Assembly (NCBI RefSeq): GCF_036173125.1
Contig: NZ_CP108054.1
Location: 9,555,501-9,619,500 of the forward strand
Source of the DNA: Streptomyces sp. NBC_00286
Lineage (GTDB): Bacteria > Actinomycetota > Actinomycetes > Streptomycetales > Streptomycetaceae
DNA length: 64,000 nucleotides
Direction: 5' to 3'
Of the stretch, positions 15,716-23,898 are shown piece after piece. Below the pieces are notes generated by a model, which made no database searches, was not told the DNA's origin, and saw only the letters and a list, made by a program, of their open reading frames with translations. A program made the translations under genes and the position numbers. Positions within the stretch are counted from its first letter, which is position 1; the number at the start of each line of letters is the position of its first letter.

Positions 15716-17322
15716 CGCATACCTGCCTTGGTGTGGTGCGGGGTGTCCAGTGCCAGGCCGACGGGCTCCGGGCGGAACAGCCGCCCGTCCATCTCGCGCA
15801 GATCGTCTGCGACGGCGAGCGGGAAGGCGGCCTTGTCGAGTACGTCCATCTGAAGATCGGCACCGGGCGCGATCTCGATCACGGTGAGGCCTTGCCGGCG
15901 GAGTTCGAGCACACAGCGCTCGGTGACATAGCGGACCGAGCGGCCCTGGGCGAGGGCCCGGCGGCCGGAGAAGGTGACCGCGCTGACGCGGTCCACGAGT
16001 TTGGGCACCGCCCCGTCCTGACGGATGGTCAGCCGTCCGTCCTCGACGGCGATGTCGCGCCGCCCGGCGGTGAAGTTGCCGCTGAAGACGATGTTCCGGG
16101 CCGCGGAGGTGATGTCGGCGAAGCCTCCGACGCCTGCGGTGACATGGCGGCGGCCCGGCAGGTGGTGCACGTTGACGTCGCCGTACCGGTCGATCTCCAG
16201 GAAGGAGAGCATGGCGCGCTGGAAGCCACCGCCCTGCAGCAGCGTGAACTGGTCGATGCTGGGCATCAGGGCCTGCGGATTGAGCGCGCAGCCGAACGCG
16301 AACCCGGTGAGCGGCACCCCGCCGACGGCACCCTGCTCGATGACCCAGGTGACGGCATCGGCACGGCCCTCCTCGACGAGGACTCGGGGGATCAGGGCGG
16401 AGATGCCGAAGCCGAGGTTGACGGTGTCGTCCTCGCGCAGTTCCTGTGCGGCCCGCCGGGCGATGATCTTCTCCAGCCCCCAAGGCGCCGGTTCGACGAC
16501 CTCCAGCGGGCGGCGTATCTGGCCGCTGATCGCGGGATCGTAGACCGTCTGCGTGGTCTGCCACTGCTCCTCGTGCACCACCAGGGCGTCGACGAGGATG
16601 CCGGGCACCCGTACCTGCCGCGGGTCCAGGGTGCCCGCCGCGGCGATCCGCTTGACCTGGGCGATGACGACACCGCCGTTGTTGTGCGCGGCGTACGCCT
16701 GGTCCAGGGCGCCGAGAGTGGAGCCCTCGTCCTCGAAGGTGAGGTTGCCGCACTCGTCGGCCGTGGTCGCCCTGATGATCGCCACATTGGGACGTATCGC
16801 GGGGTAGAACAGCCATTCCTGGCCGTCGCGTTGCTCGAGGGTGACGAGGTCCTCGCCGGTGGCGGAGTTCATCCGGCCGCCTTGGTGCCGGGGGTCGACG
16901 AAGGTGTCGAGTCCGACGTCGCTGAGGACCCCGGGCTGCCGGACGGCGCCCGCGCGGTGCATCTGGAAGACCGCGCCGGAGGGGAGGTTGTATGCCTCCA
17001 CTTCGTCGGCCTCGATCATCTTCCAGATGCGCGGCGGTTCGGCGGACGACGGCCCGCTGGGATAGGAACCGGCGATGATCCGAGAGAGCAGCCCGGGGCG
17101 TGCCAGGTGGTCGATGCCCGGAACGCCGTACATGTCGCCGGCCGCGATGGGGTGCACCGTGGTCAGCCCGCGCGGCGACCCCGTCTGCGCGAAGTGCTCA
17201 CCGATACCGGCGAGGACGGCGTCCGGGCAGCCCAGCGCGGAGGAGGAACTCACCGAGACGACCGCTCCGTCCGGGATCATTTCGGCTGCCTCGGCAGCGG
17301 TGACCGCGGGCACTGTGCGCAT
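15712..17322 (-). CDS. Acyl-CoA:acetate/propionate CoA-transferase (YdiF type)
   Basis: The 536-residue protein is a single-chain family I CoA-transferase with both alpha and beta halves. The N-terminal half has MIPDGAVVSVSSSSALGCPD and LTTVHPIAAGDMYG. The second half contains NLGFGISALIPRVL and the catalytic glutamate in VIEQGAVGGVPLTG. Family members move CoA from acetyl- or succinyl-CoA to a free acid. AAGGAAGG precedes the start. It follows the Gfo/Idh gene by 45 bp and likely activates the acid part of the imported compound for the enoyl-CoA hydratase downstream. Confidence 0.88.
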   Translation of the reverse strand: MRTVPAVTAAEAAEMIPDGAVVSVSSSSALGCPDAVLAGIGEHFAQTGSPRGLTTVHPIAAGDMYGVPGIDHLARPGLLSRIIAGSYPSGPSSAEPPRIWKMIEADEVEAYNLPSGAVFQMHRAGAVRQPGVLSDVGLDTFVDPRHQGGRMNSATGEDLVTLEQRDGQEWLFYPAIRPNVAIIRATTADECGNLTFEDEGSTLGALDQAYAAHNNGGVVIAQVKRIAAAGTLDPRQVRVPGILVDALVVHEEQWQTTQTVYDPAISGQIRRPLEVVEPAPWGLEKIIARRAAQELREDDTVNLGFGISALIPRVLVEEGRADAVTWVIEQGAVGGVPLTGFAFGCALNPQALMPSIDQFTLLQGGGFQRAMLSFLEIDRYGDVNVHHLPGRRHVTAGVGGFADITSAARNIVFSGNFTAGRRDIAVEDGRLTIRQDGAVPKLVDRVSAVTFSGRRALAQGRSVRYVTERCVLELRRQGLTVIEIAPGADLQMDVLDKAAFPLAVADDLREMDGRLFRPEPVGLALDTPHHTKAGMR

Positions 17323-17367
17323 GGGTATGCCTTCCTTCGAACGTGCGGCGATCTCTCGGACGACGGG

Positions 17368-18399
17368 TCAGCGCGCCGCGGCGGGGGAGAGGACGACGGG
17401 TGTGGTGCGCCCGGTGCGGGCGGCCTCCTGGACGGCGAGGGCGACCGCGAGCGCGTGCACTCCCTGCGGGCCGGTGACCGCAGGCTCGCCCGTGCCGCGG
17501 ACCGCGTGGCCGAACGCTTCCAGGACCACCTCGTACAGGTCGCGCCGACCGGGTACGTCGATCTCCCGGGACCCGGCGGCGTCCCGCAGGTGGACCGTGC
17601 CGACCGGGTCCTGCGTCATCACGTCCACCGCGCTGATCGACCCGTCGGTGCCGTGCACCTCCAGGCCGGTGGGGGCATGGGCGACGGTGAAGGCGTCGTG
17701 GGTCTGGGCCAGGACGCCGTCGCCGTAGCGGACGACGCTCATCGCGGCGTCCTCGGCCGCCGCCTCCCACGGTCCCTGACGCACCGTCAGAGCCGTGGCT
17801 TCGACGGGTGTACCGAACAGCGCGTTGGTGACGGAGGCGTCATGGCAGGTGATGTCCAGTACGACCCCCGCACCGGCCCCCGGATCGCGCAGCCGCCAGC
17901 CGCGCAGCCGTTCGGGCAGCGCCACCGCGTGGAACACCCGGGCTGCCAGCGGCCTCCCCACCGCGCCCGCCGCGACGAGTTCGCGGATACGGCGATGGGT
18001 GGCGGCGCCGGGCAGATGGTGGTTGACGCCCAGCACCACGCCCGCGGCCTTGCAGGCGTCGACCATCGACCAGGCGTCGGCGAGGGAGAGCGCGAGCGGC
18101 TTCTCGCACAGCATGTGCTTGCCGGCGGCGGCCGCGGCGAGTGTGCGGGGCAGGTGCAGTTCGTTGGTCGTACTGATGTAGACCGCGTCGATGTCGTCGC
18201 GGGCCAGCAGGTCCTCGACGCTGGTGGTGGCGTGCGGGACGCCATGCGCCGCCGCCCAGGCGGTGGTGCGGGGTGCCGAGGAGCCGCAGACGGCGGTGAC
18301 GCCGTGGCCGAGCCGACGCATGGCCGGGACCATGCGGGTCGCCGCGATGTCGCTGGCCCCGATCAGTCCCCAGCGGGGTGTGCGGGCCGAGGTCCTCAT
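17368..18399 (-). CDS. Gfo/Idh/MocA-family oxidoreductase
   Basis: The 343-residue protein has the N-terminal Rossmann motif WGLIGASDIAATRMVPAMRR, the YISTTNELHLPRTLAAAAAGKHMLCEKPLAL block with the EKP signature for sugar dehydrogenation, and GVNHHLPGAATHRRIRELV. The family oxidises or epimerises sugars, inositols and their keto derivatives with NAD(P). It overlaps the end of the LacI gene by 4 nt and is therefore the first metabolic gene of the operon. Together with two GMC flavoproteins it suggests a pathway through a keto-sugar. Confidence 0.92.
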   Translation of the reverse strand: MRTSARTPRWGLIGASDIAATRMVPAMRRLGHGVTAVCGSSAPRTTAWAAAHGVPHATTSVEDLLARDDIDAVYISTTNELHLPRTLAAAAAGKHMLCEKPLALSLADAWSMVDACKAAGVVLGVNHHLPGAATHRRIRELVAAGAVGRPLAARVFHAVALPERLRGWRLRDPGAGAGVVLDITCHDASVTNALFGTPVEATALTVRQGPWEAAAEDAAMSVVRYGDGVLAQTHDAFTVAHAPTGLEVHGTDGSISAVDVMTQDPVGTVHLRDAAGSREIDVPGRRDLYEVVLEAFGHAVRGTGEPAVTGPQGVHALAVALAVQEAARTGRTTPVVLSPAAAR

Positions 18400-19448
18400 C
18401 GGAGGTCCGCCCGTCCGGAGTCGGCGTCCGTCGCCCCGTCCTCACGCCGTGTGGACTCGCGCACCTTCAGCTCCGGGGTCAGGAGCACGGTGTGCGGCTG
18501 CCGGTCCCGTTCCTCGATCCGGCGGAGCAGGAGCTCCGCCGCCTCGGCGCCGGTCTGGTCGGGATGTGTGGCGACCGTGGTGAGTGAGGGATGCTGCAGG
18601 ACGGCGTCCGGTACGTCGTCGAAGCCGGCGACGGCCACGTCCCGGCCGGGTTCCATGCCCAGTGCTCGGAGGGCCGAGATCGCGCCGAAGGCCACCACGT
18701 CGCTGTAGCAGACGATGGCGTCGTACGGCCGGCCGGTCTCGGCGAGCAGTTCGACCGCGCGCTCGCCCCCGCCGCGATCGGCGCTGGTGGCGACCGACAG
18801 GGCAGGGTCGAGGGCACACCCGTGACCCTCCAGGGCGGTGCGCAGGCCCTCCTCACGCTCCACCCGCGCGGTCGACCGGGGCGGGCCGCCGAGGAAGGCG
18901 ACGTGCCGCCGCCCCGACCGCACGAGGTGATCGCCGAGCAGGTGCCCCGCCGCGCGGTTGTCCACGCCGATGTAGTCCGCCTGGTGACTGGGCACATGAC
19001 GGGTGACCAGCACATGCGGAGTGGCGGACGCGACGAGCGACTTCTGGAGCATCGCCGCGCTTGTGTCGTACGACGGCACCAGCAGCAGCCCGTCCACCCG
19101 GTGCTCACGCATCGCCTCCAGCAGCCGCGTCTGCCGCTCCTGGTCGTCGTGGCTGTAGCCGAGCAGCAGCGTGTAGCCGCGTTTGTACAGCACCCGCTCG
19201 ATCGCCATCGTCAGCTCGGCGAAGTACGGGTTGCGCACGTTGGTCGCCACCAGGGCCACCGTCATCGACCGCTGGGCACGCAGGTTGGCCGCCCGCCGGT
19301 CGTACACGTAACCCAGCTGTTCCATGGCCTCGCGGACCCGCGCCTTGGTCGCCGCGGACACCCGGGGGCTGTCCCGCACCACGAGTGACACCGTGGCCTT
19401 CGAGACGCCGCAGGCCGCGGCGATGTCGCTGAGGGTGACTCTTGGCAC
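18396..19448 (-). CDS. LacI-family transcriptional regulator of the catabolic operon
   Basis: The 350-residue protein has the LacI DNA-binding head, VTLSDIAAACGVSKATVSLVVRD plus the hinge YVYDRRAANLRAQRSMTVALV, followed by a periplasmic-binding-type effector domain (YIGVDNRAAGHLLGDHLVR, AVAGFDDVPDAV). The start is GTG at 19448. It is the first gene of the minus-strand operon and overlaps the dehydrogenase gene, so it is probably autoregulated. A LacI-type operator candidate lies 16 bp upstream. The effector should be the imported sugar or an early intermediate. Confidence 0.93.
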   Translation of the reverse strand: MPRVTLSDIAAACGVSKATVSLVVRDSPRVSAATKARVREAMEQLGYVYDRRAANLRAQRSMTVALVATNVRNPYFAELTMAIERVLYKRGYTLLLGYSHDDQERQTRLLEAMREHRVDGLLLVPSYDTSAAMLQKSLVASATPHVLVTRHVPSHQADYIGVDNRAAGHLLGDHLVRSGRRHVAFLGGPPRSTARVEREEGLRTALEGHGCALDPALSVATSADRGGGERAVELLAETGRPYDAIVCYSDVVAFGAISALRALGMEPGRDVAVAGFDDVPDAVLQHPSLTTVATHPDQTGAEAAELLLRRIEERDRQPHTVLLTPELKVRESTRREDGATDADSGRADLR

Positions 19449-19463
19449 CTCTGCACCGCCTGT

Positions 19464-19475
19464 TAGATCGGTCTA
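19464..19475 (-). promoter_or_regulatory. Candidate LacI operator upstream of the operon
   Basis: TAGATCGGTCTA is a near-palindrome (5 of 6 positions) with the central CG usual for LacI-family sites. It lies 16 bp upstream of the regulator's start codon, overlapping the expected promoter. Confidence 0.5.
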
Positions 19476-19823
19476 CTAGCTGATGCCGAAGAGCGTCGAC
19501 CTAGTTGCGGGGTGGCGTCAAGATGTCGGGCGAAAGTTTTCGAGAAAGCGCCCAACTGCCCAAGGAACGGCTGGTCGATGTCTTGACAGGCAACGCTTGC
19601 TCGCATCAGCGTGGAGGTCAGGGCTGGTATATCGATCCAACAACTGTCGCGTTCTAGGTGGCCACGTACATGGTGCCGATCACCAGCGCGCAGTCGGCCG
19701 GCTGTACCGAGGATGGGCAGCGCCGGGTGAAGAAGGAGGGCAGCGCGGCTGTGATCAAGAGACTCTCGCCCATCAGACCGGGCTCGTGTCGCCGGGCACT
19801 CGACCGGCCCTTAGCATGACCGG
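19476..19823. other. Intergenic region between LacI operon and VOC gene
   Basis: About 350 bp without a convincing gene. It includes CTTGACAGG near 19583, a -35-like site, and TGGTATATCGATCCAACA near 19630, which looks like an operator. A minus-strand frame ends at 19654 but its residues resemble no family I know. The stretch may be the relic of a lost promoter and gene start. Confidence 0.4.
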
Positions 19824-20162
19824 ATGTCACTCGACCTTTTCGCCGGAATGTACGTCCGCGATTACGAGGCCGCGAAGGACTGGTACGCGCGGCTGCTGGG
19901 GGAGCCGACCTACGTCGCATCCGAGACGGAAGCCGTGTGGGAGCTGGCCGAGAGCCGGTTTGTGGCCATCGAGCAGAATGCCGAGCACGCAGGGCACGGC
20001 ATTCAGACGATCTTCGTCGATGACTTCGACGACCGCGTTGCGCAGATCGCCGAGCGCGGCATCGAGCCCGTGAAGCGCGAGACCTACTCCAACGGCGTGC
20101 GCAAGGCGCTGTACCGCGACCCCGACGGCAACGAGATCGGCTTCGGAGGAGCCCCTTCCTAG
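19824..20162 (+). CDS. VOC/glyoxalase-fold protein
   Basis: This 112-residue single-domain protein has the vicinal-oxygen-chelate pattern: FAGMYVRDYEAAKDWYARLLGEP at the N-terminus, a central VWELAESRFVAIEQ strand pair, and ALYRDPDGNEIGFGG at the C-terminus with the usual metal-ligand Glu. Such small proteins include glyoxalase-like enzymes and drug-binding resistance proteins; nothing here decides which. It is a single gene on the plus strand between two minus-strand units and ends 34 bp before the aldo/keto reductase stop. Confidence 0.85.
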   Translation: MSLDLFAGMYVRDYEAAKDWYARLLGEPTYVASETEAVWELAESRFVAIEQNAEHAGHGIQTIFVDDFDDRVAQIAERGIEPVKRETYSNGVRKALYRDPDGNEIGFGGAPS

Positions 20163-20196
20163 CCACGGCCCCAGCCGCGGCTTGGCTGCCTTGGGC

Positions 20197-21042
20197 CTAC
20201 GCCGTTGCCTGCTTGGCCAGCTGGTCGAGGCGGTCGCGTTGGGATGAGGTCAGCTGGACGTGTTCCGCCGCGAGGTTCTCCTCGAGGTGGTCGATCTTGG
20301 CGGTGCCGGGGATCGGCAGGATGACCGGCGAGTGGCCGAGCAGCCACGCGAGCGTCACCTGCGTAGGGCTGGCGTCGAGCTCGTTCGCCACAGCGGAGAT
20401 CTCGGCCCGCTCGCCCGACGAACCCCATGCGACGGGCCGCCACGGCAGGAACGCGATCCCCGCCGCCTCGCAAGCCGCGAGCACCGGCCCGTGCTCGCGG
20501 TCGAGCACGTTGTAGCGGTTCTGCACGCTCACGACCTCGATGATCTTCCGTGACTCTTCGAGTTCGGCGACGGTGACCTCGGACAGCCCGAGGTGGCCGA
20601 TCTTGCCCTCGGTCTGGAGTTCCCGCAGCGTGCCGAGCTGGTCGGCCAGGGGCGTCTCCGGGTCGATGCGGTGCAGCTGGAGCAGCTCGATCCGCTCGAC
20701 GCGCAGCCGGCGCAGGGCGTCGTCGACCTGGGTGCGCAGTACGGAGGGCCTCGCGTCGAGCCCCCACTCGCCCGTCTCGACGGATCGCCAGACGCCCACT
20801 TTGGTGGTGATGAGCAGCTCTGGCGGGTAGGGGTGCAGGGCCTCGGCGAGCAGCTCCTCGTTGGCTCCTGCGCCGTACATATGGGCCGTGTCGATCAGGG
20901 TGATGCCCAGCTCGACGGCCCGCCGGGCGACCGCGACGGATGCTTCACGATCCGGGGCGGGCTCGGTCGGCAAGTGCATGGCCCCGAAACCGAGCCGTCG
21001 TACGTCCAGATCCCCGCCGATGCGAAACGTGGTCGATGTCAA
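20197..21042 (-). CDS. Aldo/keto reductase
   Basis: The 281-residue protein is a standard TIM-barrel AKR: LGFGAMHLP, the catalytic Asp and Tyr in LIDTAHMYGAGANEELLAEAL, Lys in LLITTKVG, His in LLQLHRIDPETPL, and the cofactor segment IPGTAKIDHLEENL. It should reduce aldehydes or ketones with NADPH. The start is TTG at 21042; GAGGAGG lies about 12 nt upstream. It follows the dehydratase gene on the same strand by 65 bp, but there is no sign of a shared pathway. Confidence 0.92.
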   Translation of the reverse strand: MTSTTFRIGGDLDVRRLGFGAMHLPTEPAPDREASVAVARRAVELGITLIDTAHMYGAGANEELLAEALHPYPPELLITTKVGVWRSVETGEWGLDARPSVLRTQVDDALRRLRVERIELLQLHRIDPETPLADQLGTLRELQTEGKIGHLGLSEVTVAELEESRKIIEVVSVQNRYNVLDREHGPVLAACEAAGIAFLPWRPVAWGSSGERAEISAVANELDASPTQVTLAWLLGHSPVILPIPGTAKIDHLEENLAAEHVQLTSSQRDRLDQLAKQATA

Positions 21043-21107
21043 CTGCTGTGTCCGCCTCCTCAGTCAAGAGGCCACGCTAACAGCGCAGTTGGGATACATC
21101 GCCTGGA

Positions 21108-22826
21108 TTAATGCGATTCACGGCTCACGGCCGACCCGGAAGAACCGGTCAGGAAGTCGAGGTCGGCGCCGGTGTCCGCCTGGGTCACATGGTCCACGTA
21201 CAGGCGCTCCCAGCCGCGTCGGGGGTTCGCGAAGCCGTCCAGGGTCTTCTTGTTGGGCGTACGCAGGGCCAGTTCGGCGTCGTCGACCTCGAGGGTGAGG
21301 GTGCGTGCGGGAACGTCGAGAGTGATCCAGTCGCCGTCGCGTACCAGCGCCAGCGGGCCGTCGGCGGCGGCTTCCGGGGCGACGTGTAGGACAACCGTTC
21401 CGTACGCCGTGCCGCTCATCCGGCCGTCGCAGATCCGCACCATATCGCGTACGCCCTGCTCCAGCAGCTTGCGCGGCAGGGGCATGTTCGACACCTCGGG
21501 CATGCCGGGGTAGCCCTTGGGGCCGCAGCCGCGCAGTACGAGTACGGAGTCCGCGTCGACCGGCAGCTCTGGGTCGTCGACGCGGGCGTGGAAGTCCTCG
21601 ATGTGGTCGAACACCACCGCCCTGCCCCGGTGTTGGAGCAGTCCGGGCGAGGCGGCGGCGGGCTTGATGATGGCTCCGCTCGGGGCCAGGTTGCCGCGCA
21701 GCACGGCGATGCCCGCGTCCGGTTGCAGCGGCGTCTCGCGCGGGCGGATCACTTCCCGGTCCCAACTCTCCGCGTCGTCAAGGAAGTCGACGAGGGGCCG
21801 GCCGGTGACGGTGATCGCCGTGGGGTCGAGCAGGTCGCGTACTTCGCGGAGCACCGCGAGGAGTCCGCCCGCGCGGTGGAAGTCGTCCATGAGGTGGGTG
21901 CCCGCCGGCAACAGGTTGACCAGGAGCGGGACATGGGATCCGATCCGGTCGAAGTCGTCCAGGCTCAGCGGTACGCCGAGCCGGCCGGCGATGGCCAGCA
22001 GGTGTACGACGGCATTGGTGGACCCGCCGGTCGCCGCGAGCGCGACGATCGCGTTGTGGAAGGAAGCGGCCGTCATGACGTCGGCGGGTGTCCGCTGCTC
22101 GGCCACCAGCTCGGCGGCCAACTGCCCTGTCTCGTAAGCGGCTTCGAGCAGTCGGCTGTCGGGTGCGGGCGTTCCGGCGAGCCCGGGCCGCGTCATGCCG
22201 AGCGCCTCCGCGACGACGGCCATCGTCGACGCCGTACCCATCGTGTTGCAGTGCCCCCGGCTACGGATCATGGACGACTCGGAACGGGCGAAGTCCTCCT
22301 GCGACAGCGTCCCCGCGCGGACCTCCTCGCTCAGCCGCCAGACGTCCGTCCCGCAGCCGAGCGGCTTGCCGCGGAAGGTGCCGGTGAGCATCGGGCCGCC
22401 GGGGACGACGACCGCGGGCAGGCCCACGGATGCGGCAGCCATGAGCAGCGCGGGGATCGTCTTGTCGCACCCCCCGAGGAGTACGACCCCGTCGATCGGG
22501 TTGGCGCGGAACATCTCCTCCGCCGCCATCGCGGCCATGTTCCGCCAGAGCATGGCGGTGGGCCGCATCTGGGTCTCGCCGAGCGAGACCACCGGCAACT
22601 CCAGGGGAATGCCGCCGGATTCGTGCACACCGTCCCGTACGGACTTCGCGACCTCGCCGAGATGGGCGTTGCAGGGGGTCAGGTCCGACGCGGTGTTGGC
22701 GATGGCGATGTGCGGCCTGCCGGAGAAGGCGTCCCGGGGAAGGCCGCGCCGCATCCATGCCCGGTGGATGTAGGCGTTGCGGCCCGTTCCCGCGTACCAC
22801 TGTGCGCTTCGCAGTTCAGGGGCCAT
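21108..22826 (-). CDS. IlvD/Edd-family sugar-acid dehydratase (L-arabinonate dehydratase type)
   Basis: The 572-residue protein has the Fe-S cluster cysteines of the family in LTPCNAH, LLGGCDKTIPALLM and RGHCNTMGTAST, and the C-terminal CGPKGYPGMPEVSNMPLPRKLL and ICDGRMSGTAYGTVVLHVAPE. This version is nearer to aldonic-acid dehydratases (arabinonate, xylonate, galactonate) than to the valine-pathway IlvD. It converts an aldonate to a 2-keto-3-deoxy acid in the cytoplasm. It lies 81 bp after the CitE-like gene on the same strand. Substrate assignment is tentative. Confidence 0.88.
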   Translation of the reverse strand: MAPELRSAQWYAGTGRNAYIHRAWMRRGLPRDAFSGRPHIAIANTASDLTPCNAHLGEVAKSVRDGVHESGGIPLELPVVSLGETQMRPTAMLWRNMAAMAAEEMFRANPIDGVVLLGGCDKTIPALLMAAASVGLPAVVVPGGPMLTGTFRGKPLGCGTDVWRLSEEVRAGTLSQEDFARSESSMIRSRGHCNTMGTASTMAVVAEALGMTRPGLAGTPAPDSRLLEAAYETGQLAAELVAEQRTPADVMTAASFHNAIVALAATGGSTNAVVHLLAIAGRLGVPLSLDDFDRIGSHVPLLVNLLPAGTHLMDDFHRAGGLLAVLREVRDLLDPTAITVTGRPLVDFLDDAESWDREVIRPRETPLQPDAGIAVLRGNLAPSGAIIKPAAASPGLLQHRGRAVVFDHIEDFHARVDDPELPVDADSVLVLRGCGPKGYPGMPEVSNMPLPRKLLEQGVRDMVRICDGRMSGTAYGTVVLHVAPEAAADGPLALVRDGDWITLDVPARTLTLEVDDAELALRTPNKKTLDGFANPRRGWERLYVDHVTQADTGADLDFLTGSSGSAVSRESH

Positions 22827-22907
22827 CCGGTCGTCCCTCCGGCACGCTCGCGGGCGGTGAGTGTGGAGCGGTTCACGCTAACTCAGTGCAAGGGGCACTG
22901 AACAGCG

Positions 22908-23840
22908 TCAGGGTGTGGCCGTCCCGTCCGAGCTGTGCCGCTCCAGCACCAGCCGTGCCGTCGCGGCCATGGCCTCGTCCACCATCTGGCCCTCGAAGGA
23001 GACCGCGCCCTGACCGCGTGCCTGGGCCTGTTCCACAGCGGCGATGAGGCGGGCGCAGCGGGCGAGTTCCTCGGGGCCGGGGGAGAAGACGTCGTTGATC
23101 ACGGGGACGTGGGAGGGGTGGATGGCCATCATGCCCTCGTATCCGAGCGAGCGGTTCTGTTCGGCGAAGGCGCGTAGGCCGTCCAGGTCCGCGAGGCGGG
23201 TCCAGAGGCCGGTGACCGGGTGGGGGGATCCCGCCGCCCGGACGTCCAGCAGGACGCGGGAGCGGAGTGCGAGGGTTTCGGCTCCTTCCGGGGTCCAGCG
23301 GTAGCCGACGGCGCGTTCTACGTCGCCTCCGGGTGCGGTGAGGGCACCCGGGTAGGCGACTCGCGGGGCGGCCGCGGCGATGTCGTGAGCCTCGCGCAGG
23401 GCTCGGGCCGTCTCCAGTAGGGGTACGAGCGTCAACTGGCCCTGAGGCAGGCCCTGTTCGTCCTCGCACCAGGTGAGCAGACGGTCGGCCAGCCGTACGT
23501 CCTCGGTGCCGGTCACCTTGGGCAGGACGATGCCGGACAGGCCAGGGCGTGCGACCGCGCGGAGCTCCTCGGCGCCCGTCCAGCCGTCGAGCGGGTTGAT
23601 CCGGACGAACAGCGCGGTGCTGCCGCTCGGCTCCGCGGCGGCCTGTTCGATGGCCTCCACCACCCCGGCACGGGCGCCGGTCTTGGCCTCCTGCGGCACC
23701 GCGTCCTCCAGGTCGAGGATCGCGGCATCGGCACCGGCTGCCCGTGCCTTGGGCAGCCATTCCGTCCGGTTCGCCGGGACGAAGAGCAGGGAGCGCAGCG
23801 GGGGCCGGTCCGGCGGCCGCGCTTCCGGGCTGTACGACAC
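22908..23840 (-). CDS. HpcH/HpaI-CitE family CoA-ester lyase
   Basis: The 310-residue TIM-barrel protein has LRSLLFVPANRTEWLPKA, AAILDLEDAVP with the Mg-binding acid, FVRINPLDG, IVLPKVTG, LVPLLETARALREAHDIA and AIHPSHVPVIND, all CitE/malyl-CoA lyase blocks. It should split a hydroxyacyl-CoA such as malyl- or citramalyl-CoA. GTG 23840 is chosen because AGGAGG lies about 5 nt upstream, but an equivalent in-frame GTG at 23873 also has an SD-like GGGAGG. Both belong to a triplicated sequence. It follows the CaiB/BaiF gene by 46 bp, which fits a transferase-plus-lyase pair. Confidence 0.88.
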   Translation of the reverse strand: MSYSPEARPPDRPPLRSLLFVPANRTEWLPKARAAGADAAILDLEDAVPQEAKTGARAGVVEAIEQAAAEPSGSTALFVRINPLDGWTGAEELRAVARPGLSGIVLPKVTGTEDVRLADRLLTWCEDEQGLPQGQLTLVPLLETARALREAHDIAAAAPRVAYPGALTAPGGDVERAVGYRWTPEGAETLALRSRVLLDVRAAGSPHPVTGLWTRLADLDGLRAFAEQNRSLGYEGMMAIHPSHVPVINDVFSPGPEELARCARLIAAVEQAQARGQGAVSFEGQMVDEAMAATARLVLERHSSDGTATP

Positions 23841-23898
23841 CCTGCCTCCTGGGTGTCCCGGCTCGTACGACACCCAGCCTCCCGGCTTACACGACACC
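23825..23898 (-). repeat. Three tandem copies around the citE start
   Basis: The plus-strand unit CCCGGCTnnTACGACACCC occurs at 23825-23842, 23857-23875 and 23881-23898, with short spacers that contain CCTCC. Read on the coding strand, each copy gives GTGTCGT followed by GCC(C/G)GG. One overlaps the end of the CoA-transferase gene and two form possible start codons of the lyase gene. Confidence 0.8.

Noticed and set aside
15292..18708. Plus-strand open frame of over 1,100 codons
   Set aside because: It is antisense to the GMC, CoA-transferase, Gfo/Idh and LacI genes, all of which have clear motifs; the plus-strand translation is low-complexity Arg/Gly-rich.
19654..20166. Minus-strand open frame over the VOC gene
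   Set aside because: It overlaps the VOC gene in antisense and has no family pattern.
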